Part shown: one piece after another, positions 23,658-32,177 of the stretch
How the letters are laid out: every line of letters starts with the position of its first letter
How positions within the stretch are numbered: the first letter of the stretch is position 1
Assembly (NCBI RefSeq): GCF_900111005.1
Contig: NZ_FOFV01000003.1
Location: 496,001-560,000 of the forward strand
Reading direction: 5' to 3'
Length of the DNA: 64,000 bases
DNA from: Lentzea albida
GTDB taxonomy: Bacteria; Actinomycetota; Actinomycetes; Mycobacteriales; Pseudonocardiaceae
The notes under the pieces: model-generated
Database searches by the model: none
Told to the model about the DNA's origin: nothing
The model's input: only the letters and a program-made list of their open reading frames with translations
Made by a program: the position numbers and the translations under genes

Positions 23658-24944
23658 TCACTGGTAACAGGGCTTCTCGAACTTGAAGTCCTTGGCCGTC
23701 GAACCGGTGAAGAAGTCCTCCACCAGCGTCACTCCGGTGGGAGAGGCGTCGTCCGGCTTGTAGAGGGTGCTCTGACGGAACAGGGCGTCCTGGGGCGAAG
23801 CGGAGAAATTACCTGCACCCGAAGGAAGCATGCCCTCGTAGTCCACCGAGGTGAGCTGCTTCACAGCGGCGAGCACTCCGGCGCGCGTCAGGTCCTTGTT
23901 CTCCACGGCCTTCTCCAGTGCGGCCTTCAGCGGGTACGCCCACACCCAGCCCGCGGTGTAGCCGTCGTTCGGCGTCACGCCGGGCAGTGCCGCGCGCAAC
24001 GCGGTGTGGCCGACGGACTCGGTGCTCCACGACTTCCACGGCGCCGACTGCATGTACAGCGCCTTGATAGCGGGCGCGGCCGGCGACTTCAGCAGGCCGG
24101 GATTCCACGTCGGCGAGGTGCCGATGAACCTGCCGGTGAAACCGCGGGCCGCGGCCTGACCGATGATCACGGCCGCGTCGGTCGGCCCGGTCGTGAGGAT
24201 GACGAGGTCCGGCTTCTTCGACACCACGGCGTCGATCGCGCCGCCCTGGTTGTCCTGGCCGGGCGTGGTGGTCACGTTCTCGAACGTCAGCCCGCGCTTC
24301 TCGGCCGCGATCTTCGCGCCGGCGGCCGCGTCGTCGCCGTAGTCGCCGGGGTTGTGCACGGCCATCACGGACTTGACGCCCATCTTCTCGACGCCGTGGT
24401 CGACCGCGTTCATCGACTCCACGCAGTAGTTCGCGCCGGACTCGAGCACGCCGTCCTCGAAGCCCCACAGCGAGGTCCAGGAGGCCGGCACCGCGACCAT
24501 CTTCGTGTTCTTCATGTCCGGCAGGATCGCGGCGGTCGTCGGCGAGCCCAGGGTCTGGGTCAGCGCCAGGACGTTGCCCTTGATCTCCTGGTAGACCTGG
24601 TTGTGGATCTGCGGGTTGTACTTGTTGTCCTTGACGTACTTGGTGACGTCGACCTCGTAGCCGCCGATGCCGCCCTTGTCGTTGACGCGCTTCCAGAACG
24701 CCTTCTGCGCGTCCGTGATCGGCACGGCGAGCGTCTTGAACGGGCCCTCGGTGAGGTCCGAGATGGTGCCGAGGTAGATGCAGCCCTTGGACTTGTCCTT
24801 GGCCTCGGGGCACGCCTCGGACGTGACGCCGACGTCGACCTTGATGCCGCCCGCGCCCTCCTGCGGTGCGGCGGAATCGCCACCGCGACAGGAGGCGAGG
24901 AGCAGCACTCCGACGAATATGACAGCAGATCTCTTACCAGACAT
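23658..24944 (-). CDS. Liv-type ABC transporter substrate-binding lipoprotein
   Basis: 428 residues from ATG 24944 (GGAGA upstream). The lipobox LLLASC places the lipidated Cys at about residue 19. The rest is a type I periplasmic-binding fold of the LivK family (VNDKGGIGGYEV, ILPDMKNTKMVAVPASW, VMAVHNPGDYGDDAAAG). It ends the six-gene operon livF-livG-acyl-CoA ligase-livH-livM-livK. The presence of an acyl-CoA ligase in the operon suggests a carboxylic acid ligand (fatty, aromatic or sterol-derived) rather than a branched-chain amino acid; that is inference. Confidence 0.85.
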   Translation of the reverse strand: MSGKRSAVIFVGVLLLASCRGGDSAAPQEGAGGIKVDVGVTSEACPEAKDKSKGCIYLGTISDLTEGPFKTLAVPITDAQKAFWKRVNDKGGIGGYEVDVTKYVKDNKYNPQIHNQVYQEIKGNVLALTQTLGSPTTAAILPDMKNTKMVAVPASWTSLWGFEDGVLESGANYCVESMNAVDHGVEKMGVKSVMAVHNPGDYGDDAAAGAKIAAEKRGLTFENVTTTPGQDNQGGAIDAVVSKKPDLVILTTGPTDAAVIIGQAAARGFTGRFIGTSPTWNPGLLKSPAAPAIKALYMQSAPWKSWSTESVGHTALRAALPGVTPNDGYTAGWVWAYPLKAALEKAVENKDLTRAGVLAAVKQLTSVDYEGMLPSGAGNFSASPQDALFRQSTLYKPDDASPTGVTLVEDFFTGSTAKDFKFEKPCYQ

Positions 24945-24957
24945 GGAGATTCTCTCC

Positions 24958-26058
24958 TCAGTACGAGAACGGCCAGGTGCGCCAGTAGTTGCGGACGCGG
25001 ACCCAGATGCCGAACAACCCGCGTGGCTCGACGATGAGGAACACGATGATGAGCACGCCGTAGAGCACGGCCTCCACCTGGAAGACCGTGACGACTCCGG
25101 TCGCGTCACCGCTGATGAACGGCAGCACCGCGGGCAGTTCCCTGGTGATGCGTGGCAGCAGAGTGATGAAGAGCGCTCCCATGACCGCTCCGGAGATGGT
25201 GCCCGCGCCGCCGATGAGCACCATCGCGATGTACTGCACTGACAACAGCAGGTTGAACGAGCCGGGGTCGAAGAACCCGTTCACCACGAACAACAACGCA
25301 CCCGCAACGCCCGCGTAGAACGAGGACACCGCGAACGCCAGGACCTTGTACCGCGTCAGGTCGACGCCGATCACCGACGCGGCCAGGTCCCGGTCCCGCA
25401 CCGCCGCGAACGCCCGCCCGACCCGCGAGCGCACGAGGTTGCGCGCCAGCACACCGAAGATCACCAGCAGCACGAACATGAGCAGGTAGAGCATCTGCGC
25501 CGCGGTGAGAACCGAGTTGTCCTGGTCCAGCCGCACCCCGAACAGCTCGGGGATCGCCGCCGGTCGCCCGACACCGGGCCCGCCGGTCAGCGACGTCCAC
25601 TCCCGGAACACGTGCTCTCCCAGGAAGACCAGTCCGAGCGTCACGATCGCGAGGTAGAGACCCCGCAACCGCACCGCCACCGGTGCCACCAGGACACCGA
25701 AGAGCGCGGCCACCAGCCCCGAGGCCAGCAGCCAGACCGGCAGCGACGTGATGCCGAAGCCGATCACCCGCCCGGTCTCGGGTCCGGACAGCGCGGCCGC
25801 CGTGTACGCGCCGATCGCCAGGAAGAACGCGTGGCCCAGCGAGACCTGGCCCGCGTACCCCGTGACGATGTTCAGCCCGATCGCGCCGATCGCCGCCACG
25901 AACCCGGTCGCGAGCAACTGCAGCAGGTCGTCGGTGATGAGGAACGGCATCAGCAGGGCGATCACGAGCAGGCCGCCCGACCACGCGCGTTTGGGACGCG
26001 TGTTCAGGAACGCCATGTCCTGCCCGTAGGAGGTGTACAGCTCAGGACGACCCTTCAC
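24958..26058 (-). CDS. Liv-type ABC transporter permease (LivM)
   Basis: 366 residues from GTG 26058, which overlaps the LivH stop (GTGA). About eight to nine membrane segments. GLNIVTGYAGQVSLGHAFFLAIGAYTAA is the LivM hallmark, and LRGLYLAIVTLGL and GRAFAAVRDRDLAASVIGVDLTRYKVLAFAVSSFYAGVAGALL give the cytoplasmic EAA-like coupling loop. A longer open frame upstream is the LivH gene in another frame and is not coding for this protein. Forms a heterodimeric channel with LivH. Confidence 0.87.
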   Translation of the reverse strand: MKGRPELYTSYGQDMAFLNTRPKRAWSGGLLVIALLMPFLITDDLLQLLATGFVAAIGAIGLNIVTGYAGQVSLGHAFFLAIGAYTAAALSGPETGRVIGFGITSLPVWLLASGLVAALFGVLVAPVAVRLRGLYLAIVTLGLVFLGEHVFREWTSLTGGPGVGRPAAIPELFGVRLDQDNSVLTAAQMLYLLMFVLLVIFGVLARNLVRSRVGRAFAAVRDRDLAASVIGVDLTRYKVLAFAVSSFYAGVAGALLFVVNGFFDPGSFNLLLSVQYIAMVLIGGAGTISGAVMGALFITLLPRITRELPAVLPFISGDATGVVTVFQVEAVLYGVLIIVFLIVEPRGLFGIWVRVRNYWRTWPFSY

Positions 26059-26942
26059 AGGCGTTCCACCTCCCGCTTGCCGAACAGTCCGTACGGCCTG
26101 ACGAGCAGCACGAGCAACATCAACGCGTACGGCGCGACCAGCCCGAAGTTCGGGCCGAGCCACGGGGCGAAGTCGTTCTGGTAGGTGCCGAAGAGCGACT
26201 CCACCACCCCGACCGTGAGCCCGCCGACCACGGCGCCGCCCAGCGACTCCAGGCCGCCGATGATGATGGCGGGCAACGCTTTCAGCGCCACGATCCACAG
26301 CTGCTGGTCGACACCGGCGCCCGTCGCGACGAACACGCCGGCCAGCGCGGCGAGCCCGCCCGCCAGTGCCCACGACAGCGCGAACACCGACCCGACCGAG
26401 ACCCCCTGCGCCAGCGCGACCTCCTGGTCGTAGGCCACGGCCCGCATGGCGAGCCCGATCCGGGAGTAGCGGAAGAACAGGAACAGCAACGCCGTCACGA
26501 CCGCGGTCGTCGCGATCATCACGAGGTACCGCTCCTGCACCTCGGCGCCCAGGAAGCTCACCGTGTTCAGGCCCCACGGGTCGCCGACCTGCCGGACGTC
26601 GAGGCCGATGAACGCGTTCGTCACGACCCTGACCACGACGTCCACGCCGATGGTGATGATCGCGACGACGAACACCGGTTTGCCGACCATCGGCCGCAGC
26701 ACCGCGCGTTCGACGCCCAGCGCCAGCACCGCGATCACCACGGCGGCCACGACGACCGCGCCGACGAACGACACCGCGGGCGAGAGGTACGAGACCAGCA
26801 CCGCTCCGGCCAGCATGAACGCCGGCTGCGCAAAGCTGATCACCTGCGTCGACTTGTAGATGATCACGAAGCCGAGCGCGAGCAGCGAGTAGATCGACCC
26901 GGTGCCGAGGCCTCGGATCAACGACTGCAGGAACTCATCCAT
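26055..26942 (-). CDS. Liv-type ABC transporter permease (LivH)
   Basis: 295 residues, about eight membrane helices. SLIRGLGTGSIYSLLALGFVIIYKSTQVISFAQPAFMLAGAVL is the conserved LivH N-terminus, and GLAMRAVAYDQEVALAQGVSVGSVFALSWALAGGLAALAG is the coupling-loop region. The ATG at 26942 overlaps the end of the acyl-CoA ligase gene by eight bases; the stop overlaps the LivM start. Partner of LivM in the membrane, energised by LivG and LivF. Confidence 0.88.
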   Translation of the reverse strand: MDEFLQSLIRGLGTGSIYSLLALGFVIIYKSTQVISFAQPAFMLAGAVLVSYLSPAVSFVGAVVVAAVVIAVLALGVERAVLRPMVGKPVFVVAIITIGVDVVVRVVTNAFIGLDVRQVGDPWGLNTVSFLGAEVQERYLVMIATTAVVTALLFLFFRYSRIGLAMRAVAYDQEVALAQGVSVGSVFALSWALAGGLAALAGVFVATGAGVDQQLWIVALKALPAIIIGGLESLGGAVVGGLTVGVVESLFGTYQNDFAPWLGPNFGLVAPYALMLLVLLVRPYGLFGKREVERL

Positions 26943-28755
26943 ACATGGACTCCACGAGGTCGTCGAACATCTTGCCCAGCGCGGATCTCTTGACCTTCTG
27001 CGTCGCGGTCAGCTCGCCGTCCTCGTGGTCGAGCTCCTTGGGGAACATGCGGAACTTCTTGATCTGCTCGACCTGTGCGAACTTCCCGTTCACCTCGGTC
27101 ACGACCCCCTGCACCAGTTCCAGGACCTCGGGCTTCTCCGACAGGTCCCGGTAGGTGGTGTAGGTGATCCGGCGCTGCTGCGCCCAGTGGCCGACCGTCT
27201 CGTACTCGATGCCGATCAACGCCACCAGGTACGCCCGCTGGTCGCCGATCACCACGGCCTCCTTGATGTACGGGGAGGTCTTGAGCGCGTTCTCGAGCTC
27301 GGACGGCGCGATGTTCTTGCCGCCCGCGGTGATGATGATGTCCTTCATCCGGTCGGTGATCTTCACGTGCGTGCCGTCGACCCACTCGCCGACGTCACCG
27401 GTGTGCAACCAGCCGTCGCTGAGGACCCGTTGTGTGGACTCGGGGTCCTGCCAGTAGCCCGCGAACGTGCCGCCGTGCTTCGTGAGGATCTCGCCGGTCT
27501 CCTCGTCGATCCGGAGCTCGGTGCCGGGCTGCGGTTCGCCGACCGTGCCGAGCCTGACCCGTCCCGGCCGGTTCCCCGTGGCCACGGCGGTGTTCTCGGT
27601 CATGCCGTAGACCTCGTGCATCGGCACTCCGATGCCCATGAAGAACTTGAGCACGTCCGGGGCGATGGGCGCGGCACCCGAGGCCGCGTACCGGACGTAC
27701 CGCATGCCGATGCGGGCCTTGAGCGCGCGGAAGCAGAAGAGCCAGCCCAGCGCGTAGAGCATCCGGCTCTGCCCGGTGTGCTTGCCACCGGTCCTCACCA
27801 GGGTCTCGCCGATGGCTTCGGCGCGCCGGAGCCAGAACCGAGTCGTCGTGCGCTTGATCCAGGACGCGCTGGAGACGCCGATCTTGACGCCCGCCAGCAC
27901 CTTCTCCCAGATGCGCGGGACACCGAACAGGATCGTCGGCTGCACCTCGCGCAGGTTCGCCTGCACCGTTTCGATCGACTCGGCGAAGTGGACCTGCACG
28001 CCGCTGGCCGCGCTGAACCACGTCGTGAAGATCCGTTCGGCGACGTGGCACAACGGCAGGTAGGACAGCGTGACGTCGGCGGAGGACGGCGGTGGCGAAG
28101 TGAAACCGCCGCCCTCCACCAGCACGTGGACGGCGAACTCGACGTTCGCCACGGTGAGCATCGCCCCCTTGGGCGGCCCGGTGGTGCCGGAGGTGTAGAT
28201 CAGCGTCATGACGTCACCGGGTTCGGTGGCCGCCATGCGGTCCGCGAGCTCGCCGCCGAACTCGTCGCGATGAGCCGCTCCCAACGCCAGGAAGTCCTCC
28301 CAGGCCAGGAGTTTCGGGTTGTCGTACCGGCCTTTGATGCCGCGCGGCTCGACGTAGACGATCCACTCCAGGTCGGGCGTGTCCTCCAGGACCAGCAACG
28401 CCTTGTCGACCTGCTCCTGGTCTTCCGCGATGAGGATCCGCGCACCCGAGTGCGACAGGAGGTAGGCGACCTCGGATGCCGGGTTCGTCGGGTAGAGCCC
28501 GACCGTGATGCCGCGGGCGGCGACGATGCCGAGGTCGGCGTAGAGCCACTCGCGGCGGTTCTCGGAGTGGATCGCGACCCGTTCGCCCGGCTGGAGCCCC
28601 AGTGCGAGCAACGCGTGCCCGACCAGTTCGACGCTGGACCAGTAGGCGGCCCAGCTGACCTCCTGCCAGATGCCGAAGTCCTTGGCACGCAAAGCGATCT
28701 GGTCGGGCGTGTGCTCGGCGCGGTCCTTCACGCGCGTGACGACGGTGGTGGTCAT
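26935..28755 (-). CDS. long-chain acyl-CoA synthetase inside the Liv operon
   Basis: 606 residues from ATG 28755, which overlaps the LivG stop (ATGA). AMP-binding motifs are intact: LIYTSGTTGPPKGAMLT, VYGMTENTAVATG, LHTGDVGEW and DRMKDIIITAGGKNIAPSELEN. It is a full-length FadD15-like enzyme that should convert a carboxylic acid to its CoA thioester. Lying between livG and livH, it is translated with the transporter and probably activates the imported acid at once (vectorial acylation). A longer open frame upstream of 28755 is antisense/alternative frame over livG. Paralogue of the ligase at 9898-11679. Confidence 0.9.
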   Translation of the reverse strand: MTTTVVTRVKDRAEHTPDQIALRAKDFGIWQEVSWAAYWSSVELVGHALLALGLQPGERVAIHSENRREWLYADLGIVAARGITVGLYPTNPASEVAYLLSHSGARILIAEDQEQVDKALLVLEDTPDLEWIVYVEPRGIKGRYDNPKLLAWEDFLALGAAHRDEFGGELADRMAATEPGDVMTLIYTSGTTGPPKGAMLTVANVEFAVHVLVEGGGFTSPPPSSADVTLSYLPLCHVAERIFTTWFSAASGVQVHFAESIETVQANLREVQPTILFGVPRIWEKVLAGVKIGVSSASWIKRTTTRFWLRRAEAIGETLVRTGGKHTGQSRMLYALGWLFCFRALKARIGMRYVRYAASGAAPIAPDVLKFFMGIGVPMHEVYGMTENTAVATGNRPGRVRLGTVGEPQPGTELRIDEETGEILTKHGGTFAGYWQDPESTQRVLSDGWLHTGDVGEWVDGTHVKITDRMKDIIITAGGKNIAPSELENALKTSPYIKEAVVIGDQRAYLVALIGIEYETVGHWAQQRRITYTTYRDLSEKPEVLELVQGVVTEVNGKFAQVEQIKKFRMFPKELDHEDGELTATQKVKRSALGKMFDDLVESMYG

Positions 28756-29531
28756 GGCGTCACGCTCTTGTGCTGCTCGCCGAGGTAGGCCCGGATGACG
28801 TCGGGGTCCTGCTGCACCTCCGCGGGCGTGCCGGTGCGGATCGGGCGGCCGAAGTCCATGACCATCACGCGGTCGGCCAGGTCCATCACGAGGCCCATGT
28901 CGTGCTCCACCATGATCATCGGGATGTTCAGCTCCTCGCGGACGTCCAGGATGAACCGCGCCATGTCCTCGGTCTCCTCGACGTTCATGCCCGCGACCGG
29001 CTCGTCCAGCAGGAGCAGCTTCGGCTCCATCGCGAGCGCCCTGCCCAGCTCGACGCGCTTCTGCACGCCGTAGGGCAGCAGGCCGACCGGGAACCGGCGC
29101 CACTGCTCCAGCTCCAGGAAGTCGATGACCTCCTCGACCGCGGCCCTGTTCGCCAACTCCTCGGTGCGGGCCCTGCCGAGCCAGAAGAACGCCGACAGCG
29201 CGCCGTACCGCATGTGGTTATGGCGGCCCAGCATGAGGTTGTCGACGACGGTGAGGTGCGAGAACAGCTCGATGTTCTGGAACGTGCGGGCCATGCCCTG
29301 CGCGGCGATGCGGTGCGGCCGCTTGCCGACCAGGTCGGTGCCGTGGAACCGCACGGTGCCGCGCTGCGGCCGGTAGACGCCGCTCAGGACGTTGAAGATG
29401 GAGGTCTTGCCGGCGCCGTTCGGGCCGATGATGGCGAAGAGCTCACCCTCCTCGACGCTGAACGAGACGTTGTCGACGGCCACCACGCCGTCGAACGCGA
29501 GCCGCACCTCGGTGACTTCGAGAACGCTCAT
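28752..29531 (-). CDS. Liv-type ABC transporter ATP-binding protein (LivG)
   Basis: 259 residues from ATG 29531 (overlaps the LivF stop as ATGA; GTG 29540 is an alternative). Walker A GPNGAGKTS, Q-loop ARTFQNIELF, a signature LLPYGVQKRVELGRALA in which the usual LSGGQ core is LPYGVQ as in LivG proteins, Walker B KLLLLDEPVAGMN, and switch His in VEHDMG. It couples ATP hydrolysis to transport through the LivH/LivM dimer together with LivF. Confidence 0.89.
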   Translation of the reverse strand: MSVLEVTEVRLAFDGVVAVDNVSFSVEEGELFAIIGPNGAGKTSIFNVLSGVYRPQRGTVRFHGTDLVGKRPHRIAAQGMARTFQNIELFSHLTVVDNLMLGRHNHMRYGALSAFFWLGRARTEELANRAAVEEVIDFLELEQWRRFPVGLLPYGVQKRVELGRALAMEPKLLLLDEPVAGMNVEETEDMARFILDVREELNIPMIMVEHDMGLVMDLADRVMVMDFGRPIRTGTPAEVQQDPDVIRAYLGEQHKSVTP

Positions 29532-30301
29532 GACAGCCACCGCTTCCTGCGCTTGTAGTGCTTGACCGCACGGAACGACGAGGTGCCGAGACCGAGGTAG
29601 AACTCGCGGATGTCGTCGTCGGCGAGCAGTGCCCGCGCCGGTTTGTCCATGACGACCTTGCCGGTCTCGAGCACGTAGCCGTGGTCGGCGATGGACAGCG
29701 CCATGCTGGCGTTCTGCTCGACCAGCAGGACCGTGGTGCCCTGTTCGTTGATCTTCACGACGAGGTCGCGGATCTGCTGCACGAGCAACGGCGCGAGGCC
29801 GAGGCTGGGTTCGTCCAGCAGCAGGTAGGACGGCTCCGACATCAGCGCCCGCCCGATCGAGAGCATCTGCTGCTCACCGCCGGACAGGTAGCCCGCGCTC
29901 TGTCTTCGCCGTTCCAGCAGGCGTGGGAACAGTTCGTAACAACGGTCCAGGTTCTGCCTGAGCCGTTTGGGTCTCGCGTGACCTCCTACCTTGAGGTTCT
30001 CCTCGACGGTCAGCTCGGCCAGGATCCTGCGGCCCTCCAGCGCCTGCTTGATCCCGCGCTCGGCGATCCGCGCCGGTGGGAGGCGGTGGATCGGTTCACC
30101 GTCGAGGGTGATCGAGCCCTTCGTGACCTTGCCGTCGTGCACGTCGAGCAGGCCGCTGAAGGCCCTCATCAACGTCGTTTTCCCAGCTCCGTTGGCTCCG
30201 AGCAGGGCAACGACCTTGCCCTGGGGCACCTGCAGGCTCACGCCCCGGAGCACCAGCATCACGTCGTCGTAGACAACCTCAAGGTTGTTCGCCTCGAGCA
30301 C
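29528..30301 (-). CDS. Liv-type ABC transporter ATP-binding protein (LivF)
   Basis: 257 residues from GTG 30301 with AGGAGG upstream. Walker A GANGAGKTTLM, signature YLSGGEQQMLSIGRALM, Walker B YLLLDEPSLGLAPLL, switch region LLVEQNASMAL. First gene of the livF-livG-ligase-livH-livM-livK operon. The region before it carries the CATACC-N4-AGTATG dyad, which should be the control point. The C-terminal extension (SFRAVKHYKRRKRWLS) is basic and slightly longer than usual. Confidence 0.89.
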   Translation of the reverse strand: MLEANNLEVVYDDVMLVLRGVSLQVPQGKVVALLGANGAGKTTLMRAFSGLLDVHDGKVTKGSITLDGEPIHRLPPARIAERGIKQALEGRRILAELTVEENLKVGGHARPKRLRQNLDRCYELFPRLLERRRQSAGYLSGGEQQMLSIGRALMSEPSYLLLDEPSLGLAPLLVQQIRDLVVKINEQGTTVLLVEQNASMALSIADHGYVLETGKVVMDKPARALLADDDIREFYLGLGTSSFRAVKHYKRRKRWLS

Positions 30302-30324
30302 CAGCGCCTCCTAGGGGCCCCTGA

Positions 30325-30340
30325 CATACCGAGCAGTATG
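30325..30340. promoter_or_regulatory. operator-like dyad upstream of the Liv/acyl-CoA ligase operon
   Basis: CATACCGAGCAGTATG has 5 of 6 arm positions matching and a 4-base centre, 24 bases upstream of the livF start. It is a near copy of the perfect dyad at 13977-13992. The rest of the 214-base divergent interval holds no gene. Confidence 0.5.
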
Positions 30341-30515
30341 CAGCTCTTGAGACGTGGATCACAGAGCAGTTTGACCACTGTGGGCGATTTCGTGATGCGC
30401 AGATCGCAAGTGGTTCAGCACTCTGCGTGACCGTCCACATCGGACTCGTTGCCGATGTGTAACAGGGCGTGACACGGGTACTCACGTGTCGACACCAATC
30501 GAAGGAGGAGGTTTC

Positions 30516-30980
30516 GTGACCACCATTGAGAAGTCGGTGGACGTCCAGGTGCCGGTGAGCACGGCGTACAACCAGTGGACCCAGTTCGAATCCTTCCCGG
30601 CGTTCATGGACGGCGTCGAGAAGATCGACCAGGTCACGCCGACGATGACGCACTGGACCACGAAGATCGGCGGGGTCGTCCGCGAGTTCGACGCGGAGAT
30701 CACCGAACAGCACCCCGACGAGCGCGTCGCGTGGACCACGGTCGAGGGCCCGTCGCAGGCGGGTGTGGTCACCTTCCACCGGATCGACAACGACACCACG
30801 CGGGTCCACCTGCAGATGGAGTACGAGCCGGAGACCCTGACCGAGAAGGCCGGAGCCGCGCTCGGCGTGGTCGGCCACCGGATCGAGGGTGACCTCAAGC
30901 GGTTCAAGGAGTTCATCGAGAACCGCGGCACCGAGACCGGCGCGTGGCGCGGCGACGTGACGCCGCCCCCTCAGGTCTGA
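30516..30980 (+). CDS. SRPBCC (START/Bet v1-like) family protein, CoxG/cyclase-dehydrase type
   Basis: 154 residues. EKSVDVQVPVSTAYNQWTQFESFPAFMDGVEKI is the classic opening of the small-cavity SRPBCC fold, followed by strands with MTHWTTKIGGVVREFDAEITEQHPDERVAWTTVEG. Such proteins bind lipids or other hydrophobic ligands; some are cyclases, many are stress proteins with no known ligand. GAAGGAGGAGG precedes GTG 30516. A SigF-like sigma gene starts 12 bases after its stop, so both are probably co-transcribed and part of a stress response. Confidence 0.82.
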   Translation: MTTIEKSVDVQVPVSTAYNQWTQFESFPAFMDGVEKIDQVTPTMTHWTTKIGGVVREFDAEITEQHPDERVAWTTVEGPSQAGVVTFHRIDNDTTRVHLQMEYEPETLTEKAGAALGVVGHRIEGDLKRFKEFIENRGTETGAWRGDVTPPPQV

Positions 30981-30992
30981 TCGCGGTGCGCG

Positions 30993-31712
30993 TTGACGCC
31001 GGACCAGCACGCGGCGTTCGAGGAACTCGCCCGCACCGCCCGTGACTCGCCTCGCTACCACGTGATGCGGGACCGGCTGGTGCGCGAGTACCTCCCGCTC
31101 GCCCGGCACATCGCCCGTCGCTTCAGCGAGCGCGGTGAGCCCATGGAAGACCTGGCGCAGGTGGCCGCCGTAGGCCTGATCAACGCGATCGACCGGTTCG
31201 ACGTCGGCCGGCAGACGGACTTCCTGTCCTACGCCGTGCCGACGATCACCGGCGAGGTGCGGCGCCACTTCCGCGACCAGTGCTGGGCGGTGCGCGTACC
31301 CAGGAGGTTGAAGGAGCTGTGCGACGCCATCGACGGTGCCACCGCCGAACTGTCGCACCGCACCGGGCGGTCTCCCACTCCCTCCGAGATCGCCCGGCAC
31401 CTCGGGGTGCCGCTCACCGACGTCTACGAGGGCCTGCGCATCGAGAAGAACATCGCGTTCGCCCCTCTCGACTCGCTGGAGAGCTCCACCGTCGACGACC
31501 CCGCGCTGGAGGGCGTCGAGATCCACGAGGCCCTGCAGCCGATGCTGCGGGGCCTCCCCCGGCGTGAGCGGACCATCGTGGTCCTCCGGTTCTTCGGCCG
31601 GCTCACCCAGACCGAGATCGCCCGCCGCGTGGGGGTCTCCCAGATGCACGTGTCGAGGCTGCTCACCAAGTCACTGGAGCAGCTGCGGCACGATTTGCTG
31701 GCAGAGGAGTGA
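30993..31712 (+). CDS. SigF/SigB-type stress sigma factor
   Basis: 239 residues. Sigma-70 region 2 (LVREYLPLARHIARRFSERGEPMEDLAQVAAVGLINAIDRFD), region 3 (ELSHRTGRSPTPSEIARHLGV) and region 4 (LPRRERTIVVLRFFGRLTQTEIARRVGVSQMHVSRLL) are all present, as in group 3 general-stress and development sigma factors. These are usually held by RsbW-type anti-sigma kinases and released by STAS antagonists; a STAS protein gene lies at 34991-35359, but no kinase is visible. The start is probably TTG 30993, without a clear ribosome binding site, suggesting coupling to the SRPBCC gene. Confidence 0.87.
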   Translation: MTPDQHAAFEELARTARDSPRYHVMRDRLVREYLPLARHIARRFSERGEPMEDLAQVAAVGLINAIDRFDVGRQTDFLSYAVPTITGEVRRHFRDQCWAVRVPRRLKELCDAIDGATAELSHRTGRSPTPSEIARHLGVPLTDVYEGLRIEKNIAFAPLDSLESSTVDDPALEGVEIHEALQPMLRGLPRRERTIVVLRFFGRLTQTEIARRVGVSQMHVSRLLTKSLEQLRHDLLAEE

Positions 31713-31754
31713 AATGGGCGAGCGGGAATGTCCGGTCCTGGCGATACTGGCCTC

Positions 31755-32177
31755 ATGAACCGGTTGCGGTGGCCCCAGAAGCTGGCGGTCGGCACCGGCG
31801 CCCTGCTCGTCCTGTGGGGCGTCGGTGGCTTCTTCGTGACCGGCTTCTCGTCGTTCGCGGGTGAGTCCGACACGTGGATCCTCTGGCTGCGGGTCAACCC
31901 GCTGCAGAACGTCATCCACCTGGTCTTCGGCGCCGCGCTCCTGCTCACCGCTCCCCGCCTGCGGGCGTTGAGCGGGACGGCGCTGCTGGTGGCGGTGCTG
32001 TTCCTGGTGCTGTTCGGGCTGGGCCTCGCCCGCTACGACGACGAGGTCGTGAACTTCCTGAACGTGAACCCCGGCAGCAACGCGCTGCACTTCATCGCGG
32101 GCTTCGCCGCACTGGCGTCCGCGCAGGGTGCCGCGTGGTGCCGCCAGTGCGACCGGGCCGCGCTCAAGCCTGCCTGA
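31755..32177 (+). CDS. DUF4383-like four-helix membrane protein
   Basis: 140 residues with four hydrophobic segments. The family pattern is visible: a Gly-rich first helix (TGALLVLWGVGGFFVTGF), then VNPLQNVIHLVFGAALLLTA and later VNPGSNALHFIAGFAALASA, an internal duplication of an N-x-x-H helix. The function of DUF4383 is unknown. Located just after the SigF-like gene (42-base gap) and possibly in its regulon. The 3' end overlaps the convergent topoisomerase gene by 14 bases. Confidence 0.75.
   Translation: MNRLRWPQKLAVGTGALLVLWGVGGFFVTGFSSFAGESDTWILWLRVNPLQNVIHLVFGAALLLTAPRLRALSGTALLVAVLFLVLFGLGLARYDDEVVNFLNVNPGSNALHFIAGFAALASAQGAAWCRQCDRAALKPA

Noticed and set aside
30580..30600. GTTCGAATCC, resembling a tRNA T-arm
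   Set aside because: It lies inside the SRPBCC gene and no acceptor stem, D-arm or anticodon arm can be built around it.
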